The position numbers and the translations under genes were made by a program. The notes beneath the pieces are model-generated. The model was not told where the DNA came from, ran no database searches, and saw only the letters and a program-made list of their open reading frames with translations. Of a DNA stretch of 64,000 bases, positions 25,468 to 32,819 are shown in pieces (position 1 is the stretch's first letter; each line of letters opens with the position of its first letter). The stretch spans positions 7,942,501 through 8,006,500 of the forward strand of contig NZ_CP114200.1 of assembly GCF_029392895.1 (NCBI RefSeq). The letters are read 5' to 3'. The DNA comes from Streptomyces sp. 71268. GTDB lineage: Bacteria > Actinomycetota > Actinomycetes > Streptomycetales > Streptomycetaceae.

Positions 25468-26097
25468 GCTTCGGATGACAGGACCGCTCGGGCGACCATT
25501 CGGGACGAGGCCTCGCGGTTGTTCGCCGCACACGGCCCGGACAGGGTCACGGTGCGCCAGATCGCCACCGCTGCCGGGGTCTCGCCGGGCCTGGTGGTGC
25601 ACCACTTCGGGTCCAAGGACGGGCTTCGCGCGGAGTGCGACCGCTGGGCGGTGGAGACCTTCGAGAACCTGCTCGGCGAGCTCACCCGCGAGGAGGGCGG
25701 GGCGGCCCGGGACCCGGAGGCGACCGGCTCGCTGCACGAGGCGCTGGTGCGCCACCTGCCTCCCGACTCGCCCCTGCCCGCGTACCTGCGCGGGCTGCTG
25801 ATGTCCGACGAGGAGGCCGGGCGGCTGCTGTTCCGGCGGCTGTACGCGGTGAGCCGGGCCGCGCTCGACGACCTGGCCCGCGCCGGACGGGCGGAACCGG
25901 GTCCCGATCCGGCGGTTCGCGCCGCGCTCCTCCTCGCCAACGACCTCGCCGTCCTGCTGCTGCGCGAGCGCCTCGCCGACGTGCTGGGCGTCGATCCGCT
26001 GACGCGCGAGGGCATGGCCCGCTGGGCGCCGGAGGTGCTCGACCTCTACGCCGTCGGCCTGGGCGCCACGACCCGCGCCCCGGGGGAGGGTGTTTGA
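25459..26097 (+). CDS. TetR/AcrR family transcriptional regulator
   Basis: A 212-residue TetR regulator. The helix-turn-helix is IRDEASRLFAAHGPDRVTV with RQIATAAGVSPGLVVHHFGSKDGL; the remaining helices form the ligand domain with hydrophobic segments near ALLLANDLAVLLLRERLAD. No ribosome site precedes the GTG at 25459, or the TTG at 25453, but a promoter is placed so that a leaderless message begins at the GTG. The flavin monooxygenase gene starts 144 nt downstream on the same strand and is the likely target together with this gene. Confidence 0.88.
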   Translation: MCSASDDRTARATIRDEASRLFAAHGPDRVTVRQIATAAGVSPGLVVHHFGSKDGLRAECDRWAVETFENLLGELTREEGGAARDPEATGSLHEALVRHLPPDSPLPAYLRGLLMSDEEAGRLLFRRLYAVSRAALDDLARAGRAEPGPDPAVRAALLLANDLAVLLLRERLADVLGVDPLTREGMARWAPEVLDLYAVGLGATTRAPGEGV

Positions 26098-26241
26098 GCT
26101 GTCTCGTTCCCTCGGCCCACCCCGGCGCGGTGACCGGCCCACCCTGGCGCGGCGACGGGGCGCCCGCCTGGCGCACGGGCGCCACGGCGCGCCGAACCAT
26201 GCCGGCCCGGTCGGTCGGCCGGAGCCCATCGGAGGTACACC

Positions 26242-27477
26242 ATGCTCGAACACGCCAGTCTGGAGAGTCAGTTGGCGGCCGCCGCGACCGACCGGTTGCG
26301 CGTGCTGGTCGTCGGCGCCGGCGCCGCGGGGCTGACGCTGGCACAACTCCTGCGCCGGCAGGGCCTGCACCCCGTCCTGGTGGACAAGGCCGCCCCGCAC
26401 GCCGCCGCCGGTTACATGCTGGCCCTGATGCCCCTGGCCGACCCTGTACTCGACGCCCTCGGCGCCATGGACGCGTACCTGCGCCACAGCACCCCGATGC
26501 GCCGCTACCGCATCCGTGGGCGGCACGGACAGCCCCTGCGCGAATACCCCATGGGCCGCCTGCTGAGCGAGGCCGGCCACTACCGTGGCATCTCCCGGGG
26601 TGCGCTCATGGACGTGCTCGCCTCCCCGGGCGGCACCGTCACCCACCACACCACGGTCACCGCCATCGAACAGACGCCGACCGCAGCGCGCGTCACCCTC
26701 GACACACGCGGGCGGTCGTACGCCGGCGCCTTCGACCTCGTCGTCGCCGCCGACGGCCTGCACTCCAGCACGCGCCAACTCGTCCTCGCGCCCACGGAGG
26801 TCAGCACCTACGACACCGGCTGGGGTGGCTGGGTCGGCTGGGCGGACCCGGACGCGGAGCCCGACCTGGGCTGGGAGATCTGGGGGACGGGGATGTTCAT
26901 CGGTACCTACCCGGTCAAGGACCGGGTCGGCGTCATCGTGTGCGGGCCGCGCGCCACCACCCGGCACGGACCCCGCCCCTTCGTCGCGCACGCCCGTGCC
27001 GGCCTCGACGGGGTGGACGCCCGGCTGGACCGGGCCCTGCGCCAGGTGGCGCACGGCGACCAGACCTACTTCTGGCCGCTCACCGACTGCCGCGCGGCCC
27101 GCTGGGCGGACGGCAGGGTGGTGCTCGTCGGCGACGCGGCGGCCGGGTTCCTGCCCACCGCCGGCATCGGAGCCTGCATGGCCATGGAGTCGGCCGGCGT
27201 GCTCGCCGCCCACCTCGACGGCGCCGCCCGCGACGAGGTGCCGCGCCGACTGCGCGGCTACGAGCGGGCCCAGCGCCCCCGGGTGGAGGCGGCGCAGACC
27301 AATTCGCGCGACCTGGCCAAGCTTATGTTCCGCGGCGGTCGCGCTTACTCGTTGGCCCGCGACCTCGCCTTGCGGAGCGTCCCCCTGGAGGCCGCGATCC
27401 GTCCGATCCGCCGGCTGCTCCGCACCCGGCCCAGCATCACGCCCGGCGTGCGCCGGGGCGACCGTACGCCTGGCTGA
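26242..27477 (+). CDS. FAD-dependent monooxygenase (PHBH-like)
   Basis: A 411-residue group A flavin monooxygenase-like protein, expected to hydroxylate or epoxidise a small substrate with NAD(P)H and oxygen. The FAD-binding GXGXXG is VVGAGAAGLTLAQLL at about 23-37; VVAADGLHSSTRQLVL is the DG motif and VVLVGDAAAGFLPTAGIGACMAME is the GD motif. The C-terminal helices are normal in length. ATG 26242 follows GGAGG. It probably forms a unit with the TetR gene before it; the leftward methyltransferase gene converges from the right and a shared hairpin lies between them. The substrate is unknown; resistance by inactivation is one possibility. Confidence 0.88.
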   Translation: MLEHASLESQLAAAATDRLRVLVVGAGAAGLTLAQLLRRQGLHPVLVDKAAPHAAAGYMLALMPLADPVLDALGAMDAYLRHSTPMRRYRIRGRHGQPLREYPMGRLLSEAGHYRGISRGALMDVLASPGGTVTHHTTVTAIEQTPTAARVTLDTRGRSYAGAFDLVVAADGLHSSTRQLVLAPTEVSTYDTGWGGWVGWADPDAEPDLGWEIWGTGMFIGTYPVKDRVGVIVCGPRATTRHGPRPFVAHARAGLDGVDARLDRALRQVAHGDQTYFWPLTDCRAARWADGRVVLVGDAAAGFLPTAGIGACMAMESAGVLAAHLDGAARDEVPRRLRGYERAQRPRVEAAQTNSRDLAKLMFRGGRAYSLARDLALRSVPLEAAIRPIRRLLRTRPSITPGVRRGDRTPG

Positions 27478-27570
27478 CGCGCGCCCGCCCGCGCGTCCCA
27501 GCCGCCCGCGCCGCGACCGGCCACGGCCGGCGCGGCCCCCGCCGCACGGCGCGCGGGCCGGCGACGCACC

Positions 27571-27606
27571 CGTAGCGCGCCGTCGCGACCGCCCCGGCGC
27601 GCTACG
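27571..27606. terminator. Terminator between convergent genes
   Basis: GTAGCGCGCC (27572-27581) pairs perfectly with GGCGCGCTAC (27596-27605) around 14 nt. The right arm covers the stop codon of the leftward methyltransferase, so it probably serves the rightward monooxygenase gene. Confidence 0.6.
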
Positions 27607-28402
27607 GCTTGCGCCCGACGCCCGCGTACATGTTCACGGCTGTCGCCTCCGCCAGTTCCTCGCCCGGCTCGGGCCGCCAGTGGTGCATGGGCACGACGCC
27701 GGGGGACAGGAGTTCCAACCCCGCCCCCGTGAACAACTCCTCGACATCGGAGCGGGTGCGGAGATACATGGGGATGCCGCGACGCGTGTAGGTGGCGGCC
27801 AACGCGGCCGATTCGGGAGCGAGTTCGGCGGTCGCGAGGGTGAGCGCGAGGTAGCTGCCGGACGCCAACGGCTCCAGCAGGCGCTGGATGAGCCCGCCGG
27901 CGTCCTCCACGAACTGCAGCACCGCGATGATGGTGAGCGCGACCGGTCGGCTCAGGTCCAGCGTCTCGTGCAGGTCGGGGGCGGAGAGGATGTTGTCCGG
28001 CTCGCGCATGTCGGCCTCGATGTAGGCCGTGCGACCCTCGGGCGTGCCGGTCAGCAGGGCGCGCGCGTGGGCCAGCACGATCGGGTCGTTGTCCACGTAC
28101 ACGACCCGCGCCTCGGGCGTCACACCCTGCACCACCTGGTGCAGGTTGGGGGCGGTGGGGATTCCCGTGCCGATGTCCAGGAACTGGTCGACCTTCGCCT
28201 CGGACGCCAGCCAGTTGGCCATCCGGTGCATCACCGCGCGGTTGATGTGCATGCTGGTCCGCAGCCCGGGCCAGGCTTCGAGCGCCGCGGCCGCCGCCGC
28301 CCGATCGGCCTCGTAGTTGTCCTTGCCGCCCAGGATGAAGTCGTACACCCGCGCCGAGTGTGCCCGGGAGAGGTCGATGCGCTCGGCGTTGTTGCCCGTC
28401 AT
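27602..28402 (-). CDS. SAM-dependent methyltransferase, DUF574 family
   Basis: A 266-residue member of the actinomycete S-adenosyl methyltransferase family DUF574 (Methyltransf_19). The opening is typical (RIDLSRAHSARVYDFILGGKDNYEADR), the SAM site is FLDIGTGIPTAPNLHQV, VVYVDNDPIVLAHARALL and YIEADMREPDNIL follow, and SRPVALTIIAVLQFVEDA is the family's strand 4 region. No member has an assigned substrate that I know of. ATG 28402 follows GGAAGG; a 19-residue upstream extension is rejected. A second member of the family is encoded at 31063-31905. Confidence 0.92.
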   Translation of the reverse strand: MTGNNAERIDLSRAHSARVYDFILGGKDNYEADRAAAAAALEAWPGLRTSMHINRAVMHRMANWLASEAKVDQFLDIGTGIPTAPNLHQVVQGVTPEARVVYVDNDPIVLAHARALLTGTPEGRTAYIEADMREPDNILSAPDLHETLDLSRPVALTIIAVLQFVEDAGGLIQRLLEPLASGSYLALTLATAELAPESAALAATYTRRGIPMYLRTRSDVEELFTGAGLELLSPGVVPMHHWRPEPGEELAEATAVNMYAGVGRKP

Positions 28403-28598
28403 GTCCGTCTGCCTTCCGATGTCTTCCGTGTTCCGTGGTGGGTGACCAACCCTGGGCACCCGGGCCCTGACCCTTCGTCGGCGTGCGCGTGGACGCGGCG
28501 TCCACAGGGACCACGTGCAGGGTCCCGCATCCTACGGTCGGTTGGGTACGGCTCGTCGCTCATCCGTGCCCAACGCACGGGAGTTGGGTGGCGCGCCC

Positions 28599-29063
28599 TC
28601 ATGGCGGCGGTTCCTCTCCGCCTGACAGCGTGGCCGGGAACGGCGTGCGCTTGCTGACCGTCAGCAGGTCGTGGTGGAAGTCGTGCAGCGACAGGGCGAC
28701 CCGCGCGTGGCGGTCGATGACCGCGCCGTGCTCGGCGCTCACCACCCTTCGCGACCGACCCGCCAACCAGTCCTCCAGGCCCACCCCGTACTGGTACCAG
28801 GTGGGCAGGCCGAACAGGTTGGCCGTCGACCGGGCGTGCTCCGGGCGAAGTTCGCGTTCCGTGAGCGGTACCCGCTTCACGAACACCGGCACCCCCTCGA
28901 CCTCCAGCACGGACGACCTGCCGCCGATACCGGAGCCGAGCGGCGTGGCGCCAGCCAGCAGGTCAGCGAGGCGGCGATCCGCCAACCCGGACAGTGACGC
29001 GCCAACCTTCCGCCACGCCGACACGCGCGCCGCACGCCGCTCGGCGGGGTGGCGACGGCGCAT
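28599..29063 (-). pseudogene. Internally deleted kinase-like protein gene
   Basis: A 154-residue frame that joins the two ends of what I recall as a longer (about 400-residue) Streptomyces protein-kinase-like family. The N-terminal piece is VFVKRVPLTERELRPEH and TANLFGLPTWYQYGVG, normally followed by the kinase core with its catalytic Asp. Here the sequence jumps after about residue 100 to a stretch (IDRHARVALSLHDFHHDLL, then KRTPFPA) that resembles the family's last 40 residues. No HxD or DFG-type motif remains, so kinase activity is very unlikely. ATG 29063 keeps a good GAGGAG site, so a short protein may still be made. Confidence 0.55.
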
Positions 29064-29264
29064 GAACGGCTCCTCGGGACGGGCCCAACGCGGGGCACGG
29101 ACTGGCCTCATGATCCCTGCCCCGCCGCGCGCCGCGCACCTGACCCCACCCTTCGCGCCCCGCGCCGCCGGTCCGCCCCTCGCGACGGGCCGACGTCCAG
29201 GTCCCGTACGAGCCCCAAAAGGGTCACATCCGCCGCGAGTTGTGGCACGCCAGTCGCGACGGTC

Positions 29265-29549
29265 TCACGGCCGGTGTTCGGGTGGGGTCCAGGCGTGTGG
29301 CCAGCGCACCCACAGTCCCGGCTCGTGCGCGTCCGCGCTGGGTGGGGACCAGATCAGCGCCTCACCGGGCAGCAGCACACCCATTTCCCCCCAACCGCCG
29401 ATGGCGGGCGAGGGGGCACACCCGGTGGGGTCGCCGACCGGATACGGGGTCTGGCCCAGGGCCTCCAGGCGGGTGAGCGCGTCCTGGAGGTCGCGTACGG
29501 CACGCTCGATCTCGGCGGCGTGCACATCGTGCCTGGGGTCGGGCGGCAT
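29265..29549 (-). CDS. Small protein of unknown function
   Basis: A 94-residue protein: a short amphipathic helix (IERAVRDLQDALTRLEALGQ), then a Trp- and Pro-rich half (WGEMGVLLPGEALIWSPPS and GLWVRWPHAWTPPEH) without known motif. ATG 29549 has AGAAGGAG at ideal spacing. It ends the leftward pair that starts with the ATP-binding protein gene 28 nt upstream, so it may be its partner in the same signalling unit. I do not recognise a family. Confidence 0.65.
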   Translation of the reverse strand: MPPDPRHDVHAAEIERAVRDLQDALTRLEALGQTPYPVGDPTGCAPSPAIGGWGEMGVLLPGEALIWSPPSADAHEPGLWVRWPHAWTPPEHRP

Positions 29550-29576
29550 GGGCGCTCCTTCTCGCGGGGGGTGGGG

Positions 29577-30053
29577 TTACAGCTCGGCCCAGACCAGACG
29601 GTTGACGCGTCCCATCCGGGTGCCCCAGGCGCGGGACATGGCCGCCACGATCAGCAGCCCGCGCCCGGATTCCGGCAACGCACGGACCTCGCCCGGGCTG
29701 ACCTCGGGGGAGCGCCGGGGGCTGGGAACGGTGGTGCCCGGTGGTCCCCACACGCTCAACCGCACCGTGTCGGTGGTGCGTTGGATGTGACACCACACCA
29801 AGCGCGGCGGGCTGCCCCGGTGGCGCGCGCCGTGCACGATCGCGTTGGTGACCAGCTCGCTGACCAACAGGGCCGCCCGCTCCACGGAGTGCTCGTCAAG
29901 TCGCCAGTGGCGTAGGGCACTTCGCACGTGCTCGCGCGCGATCGACGCCCCCTCGGGCACGGCCGGAATCCAGCGCGAACAGTCACCACCCTCGCCCCCG
30001 CGACGGCGTTGACGATCGCGGGGGGACTCGGGGGTGAACGCCTCGTCAGCCAT
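29577..30053 (-). CDS. ATP-binding protein, anti-sigma-factor-like HATPase
   Basis: A 158-residue GHKL ATPase of the serine-kinase anti-sigma type abundant in Streptomyces. The N box is ALLVSELVTNAIVHGARH; the G1 region is weak (VRLSVWGPPG, without the usual DxGxG) and the G2 region is ALPESGRGLLIVAAMSRAWGT. Such proteins may phosphorylate or bind regulators. ATG 30053 (MADEAF) has GGTGG just upstream; ATG 30065 is also possible. Neither has a good ribosome site, and a 29-bp palindrome ends only 3 nt before ATG 30065, so transcription may begin almost at the start codon. It is divergent from the XRE regulator gene. Confidence 0.85.
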   Translation of the reverse strand: MADEAFTPESPRDRQRRRGGEGGDCSRWIPAVPEGASIAREHVRSALRHWRLDEHSVERAALLVSELVTNAIVHGARHRGSPPRLVWCHIQRTTDTVRLSVWGPPGTTVPSPRRSPEVSPGEVRALPESGRGLLIVAAMSRAWGTRMGRVNRLVWAEL

Positions 30054-30067
30054 AGCCACCACCATGC

Positions 30068-30096
30068 GTGTGAATCACATGCCATGCAATTCACAC
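30068..30096. promoter_or_regulatory. 29-bp palindromic operator between divergent genes
   Basis: Outer arms GTGTGAAT (30068-30075) and ATTCACAC (30089-30096) are perfect, inner CATG/CATG arms flank a central C, and only the two base pairs between them mismatch (12 of 14 pairs). It lies between the ATPase gene and the XRE gene and is the natural binding site for the XRE protein. Confidence 0.7.
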
Positions 30097-30163
30097 AGTA
30101 CGATTCGCGATGATCGGTTTTCGTGTGGTGCGGAGACCGGCCCGGCGAGCGTGGAGGAGTGAC

Positions 30164-31066
30164 GTGAGCAGGCCACGGTCGGGGCCGACGGTGGAGCACC
30201 GGGTGCTCGCCGCACGACTGCGGCTCCTGCGTGAGGTGGCCGGCAAGTCACTGGCCGACGCCGCCGCTGAACTGGGCAAGCACACCATGACCGTGCGGCG
30301 CATCGAGGCCGCCGAAACCGCCCTGGACATCGGCCAGATCGAGACCCTGCTGCGGCTGTACGGCGTGCCACCCCACGAGATCGACGCGACGCTGACGCAG
30401 GTCGCGGCGGCGAGCCGGGCGGGCTGGTGGCACCGCCACCGCGCCGCCATGCCACCCGGCCAACACCGGTGGATCGGCATCGAGTCGTCGGCCTCCTTCA
30501 TCCGCCTCTGGCACCCCAGCCTGGTGCCCGACGTGCTGCGCACCCCCCGCTACGCCGCCGCCCTGCACGCGCTGTGCCCCGGGACCAGCACGGCTTCGAC
30601 CGACGAGGCCGTCGCCTTCCTGCTGGCACGCCAGCGGCGACTGCGCGAGCGCGGCGTACGCGTGTGGGCGCTGCTCGGCGAGGCGGCCCTGCACGCCGTG
30701 GTCGGCGACGCGGAGGTGATGGCCGAACAGCGCCAGGCGTTGTGCGAGGCGGCCCGGCGCGCGGGTTGCACGGTGCAGGTCATGCCGCTGGCCGCGCCAC
30801 CCCACCCGCTGAGCGAGACGCCGCCGCTACGGCTGCTGCGCATCCCGGCGCCCGAGATCGACGACCACGCGGTGTGGCAGTCACCCGGCGGGAACGAGGA
30901 GGTCACCGACGCCCCGGACACCGTGGGCGCGCTACGTCAACGCCTGGACGCCGCCTGTGCCTCGGCCCCGCCCCCCGCGACCCCGCTCCCCACCCTCGAC
31001 GGACCCGAAGAACTCCAAGGACTCGACGGACCCGAAGGACTCGAAGGAAAGGCTGCACAGCGATGA
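30164..31066 (+). CDS. XRE-family regulator with DUF5753-like sensor domain
   Basis: A 300-residue Streptomyces regulator. Residues about 10-65 are a Cro/C1-type helix-turn-helix (LAARLRLLREVAGKSLADAA and LGKHTMTVRRIEAAETALD). The rest matches DUF5753: a GWWHRHRAAMPPGQHRWIGIE stretch split by normal turns, FIRLWHPSLVPDVLRTPRYAAAL, LLARQRRLRERGVRVWALLGEAALH and VQVMPLAAPP. GTG 30164 is preferred over ATG 30110 because GGAGGAG lies 5 nt before it. The C-terminus has a duplicated LDGPE(E/G)L(Q/E)G unit. The stop overlaps the ATG of the methyltransferase gene (ATGA). Such genes usually pair with a DUF397 gene; none is seen here. Confidence 0.87.
   Translation: MSRPRSGPTVEHRVLAARLRLLREVAGKSLADAAAELGKHTMTVRRIEAAETALDIGQIETLLRLYGVPPHEIDATLTQVAAASRAGWWHRHRAAMPPGQHRWIGIESSASFIRLWHPSLVPDVLRTPRYAAALHALCPGTSTASTDEAVAFLLARQRRLRERGVRVWALLGEAALHAVVGDAEVMAEQRQALCEAARRAGCTVQVMPLAAPPHPLSETPPLRLLRIPAPEIDDHAVWQSPGGNEEVTDAPDTVGALRQRLDAACASAPPPATPLPTLDGPEELQGLDGPEGLEGKAAQR
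30995..31048 (+). repeat. Two tandem 27-bp repeats in the XRE gene
   Basis: Units 30995-31021 and 31022-31048 both begin CTCGACGGACCCGAAG and differ at only two bases. They encode LDGPEELQG and LDGPEGLEG at the protein's C-terminus and overlap the ribosome site of the next gene. Confidence 0.8.
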
Positions 31067-31905
31067 CATCCGCCGCCCCGGCCCAGCCGGCCGAGCCGCA
31101 CCAGCCAGCGCCCTCCGACCACCACGTGCCCACCGGCGTGGACCCCTCCGTGCCGCACTCGGCACGCGTCTGGGACTGCCTGTTGGGCGGCAAGAACCAC
31201 TACGCCGTCGACCGGCAGGCCGCCGCGGCCTTCGAGGAGGCGATACCCAAGGTCCGCGCCTACGCCAGGTCCGGCCGCGGGTTCCTCACGCGCAGCGTGC
31301 GCTACCTGGCGGCGGAAGCGGGGGTGCGCCAGTTCCTCGACGTCGGCGCCGGCCTGCCCACCGCGTACAACACGCACGAGATCGCGCAGAGCGTCGCCCC
31401 ACAGTCCCGCATCGTCTACGTCGACCACGACCCGATGGTCCTGCTGCACGTGGGGGCGCTGCTGACCAGCGCCCCCGAGGGCGCCACGGCGTACGTCGAG
31501 GCCGACATGCGCGACACCGCCACCGTCCTCGGCGCCGCGAGCCGCACCCTCGACCTCAGCCGCCCCGTCGGCCTGGTCCTGTCCGACGTGCTCGGCCACA
31601 TCGTCGCGGACGACGAGGCACACGCCGTCGTACGCCGCCTCGCCACCGCCCTGCCCACCGGCAGCTACCTCGCCCTCAGCCACGCCACGCCCGGCGACCC
31701 AGCCGCCGTCGCGGCCCAGGAGGCGTACAACGAGAGCGGCGCGATCCCGTACGTCCTGCGGGACCGGGAGACCATCGCCCGCTTCTTCGAGGGGTGGGAA
31801 CTGGTCGAACCCGGGCTGGTCACCTGGCCCCGGTGGCGCCCCGACGCCGCGACCGAACAGCACGAGCACGTCCCCGGCTACGCCGCCGTCGCCCGCCTCC
31901 CCTGA
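31063..31905 (+). CDS. SAM-dependent methyltransferase, DUF574 family (second copy)
   Basis: A 280-residue DUF574 methyltransferase paralogous to the one at 27602-28402. It has PSVPHSARVWDCLLGGKNHY, the SAM site FLDVGAGLPTAYNTHEI, IVYVDHDPMVLLHVGALL, YVEADMRDTATVL and SRPVGLVLSDVLGHIVADD. The N-terminal 25 residues are a Pro/Ala/His-rich extension. ATG 31063 overlaps the XRE stop codon and is preceded by GAAGGAAAGG, so the two are one operon, presumably controlled through the palindrome at 30068. Its substrate is unknown. Confidence 0.92.
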   Translation: MTSAAPAQPAEPHQPAPSDHHVPTGVDPSVPHSARVWDCLLGGKNHYAVDRQAAAAFEEAIPKVRAYARSGRGFLTRSVRYLAAEAGVRQFLDVGAGLPTAYNTHEIAQSVAPQSRIVYVDHDPMVLLHVGALLTSAPEGATAYVEADMRDTATVLGAASRTLDLSRPVGLVLSDVLGHIVADDEAHAVVRRLATALPTGSYLALSHATPGDPAAVAAQEAYNESGAIPYVLRDRETIARFFEGWELVEPGLVTWPRWRPDAATEQHEHVPGYAAVARLP

Positions 31906-31916
31906 ACTCTCCGGTG

Positions 31917-31963
31917 CCCGCGACGGGCGCGTCGGCCCGCGCGCCCGGCCCGCCCGTCGCGGG
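31917..31963. terminator. Terminator between convergent genes
   Basis: Perfect 13-bp stem CCCGCGACGGGCG (31917-31929) / CGCCCGTCGCGGG (31951-31963), between the methyltransferase stop and the end of the leftward response regulator. Confidence 0.8.
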
Positions 31964-31969
31964 TGAGGC

Positions 31970-32623
31970 TCACACACCCAGGCCCGCGTCGCGGGCCAGC
32001 AGCGCGGCCTGCACGCGGTTCTCGCAGCCCAGCTTGGCCAGGATGCGGCTCACGTACGTCTTCACCGTCGCCTCGCTCATGTGTAGCCGCTGGCCGGCGT
32101 CCGCGTTCGACAGGCCCTCGCCGAGCAGCGCGAGGACCTCGCCCTCGCGGGCGGACAGCGCCTCCAGGCGGCGGCGGGCCTGCTCGGCGCGGCGCGCGTG
32201 CTGGCCCGAGGCCAGCGAGTTCACGACGTGTCGGGTGGCGGCGGGGGACAGGTAGGCGTCGCCGGCCGCCGCGGCCCGTACCGCACCGATGAGCTCGGCC
32301 GGCGCCGAGTCCTTCAGCAGGAACCCCGCACTGCCCTCCGCCAGCGAGCGCAGCACGTTCTGCTGCTCGCCGAACGTGGTGAGGACCAGCACGTTCGTCT
32401 CCGGCACGGTCCGCCGCAGCTCGGCCAGGGCGGTCAGGCCGTCCATCACCGGCATCTGGAGGTCGAGCAGGACGACGTCGACGCGACCGGACTGGGCCCG
32501 CTGGACGGCCTCGCGCCCGTTCGCCGCCTCGCCGACGACGTCGATGTCGTCCGCCGAGGCCAGGATCATCCGGATGCCCGCTCGTATGAGCGGCTCGTCA
32601 TCCGTGACGAGAACCTTGATCAC
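31970..32623 (-). CDS. LuxR/NarL-type response regulator
   Basis: A 217-residue response regulator. The receiver domain has the acidic pair in VTDDEPLIRAGIR, phospho-acceptor Asp in VVLLDLQMPVMDGL, the Thr in VLTTFGEQ and the Lys in FLLKDSAP. The C-terminal LuxR helix-turn-helix is LSAREGEVLALLGEGLSNAD and LHMSEATVKTYVSRILAKLG. GTG 32623 follows GGGAG; longer frames add a poor N-terminus. It lies 196 nt downstream of the sensor kinase gene on the same strand and is its obvious partner. No target operator is identified. Confidence 0.92.
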   Translation of the reverse strand: MIKVLVTDDEPLIRAGIRMILASADDIDVVGEAANGREAVQRAQSGRVDVVLLDLQMPVMDGLTALAELRRTVPETNVLVLTTFGEQQNVLRSLAEGSAGFLLKDSAPAELIGAVRAAAAGDAYLSPAATRHVVNSLASGQHARRAEQARRRLEALSAREGEVLALLGEGLSNADAGQRLHMSEATVKTYVSRILAKLGCENRVQAALLARDAGLGV

Positions 32624-32665
32624 GACTCTCCCGGGCTCCCTCGAAGCGATCATCCATCCGGCCAC

Positions 32666-32819
32666 GGGACATCATCCCCGATCAGGGCGCCGGGCCGGCC
32701 GGGCACCCGGCGAAGCCCCCCGCCGTAACCGCCGTCACCCGGGCACCGACACTCAGGCACTGGCACCGGGGTGTCGATACCGAGGTACCGATACGGGGTG
32801 CCGACACCCACACCGCGCC
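32666..32819 (-). other. Spacer between kinase and regulator genes with short repeats
   Basis: About 150 bp rich in repeated CGGTA/GTGCC words, including GGTGTCG (32770-32776) and CGACACC (32802-32808) as an inverted pair. It could attenuate transcription into the response regulator gene or carry its own promoter. Confidence 0.4.
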
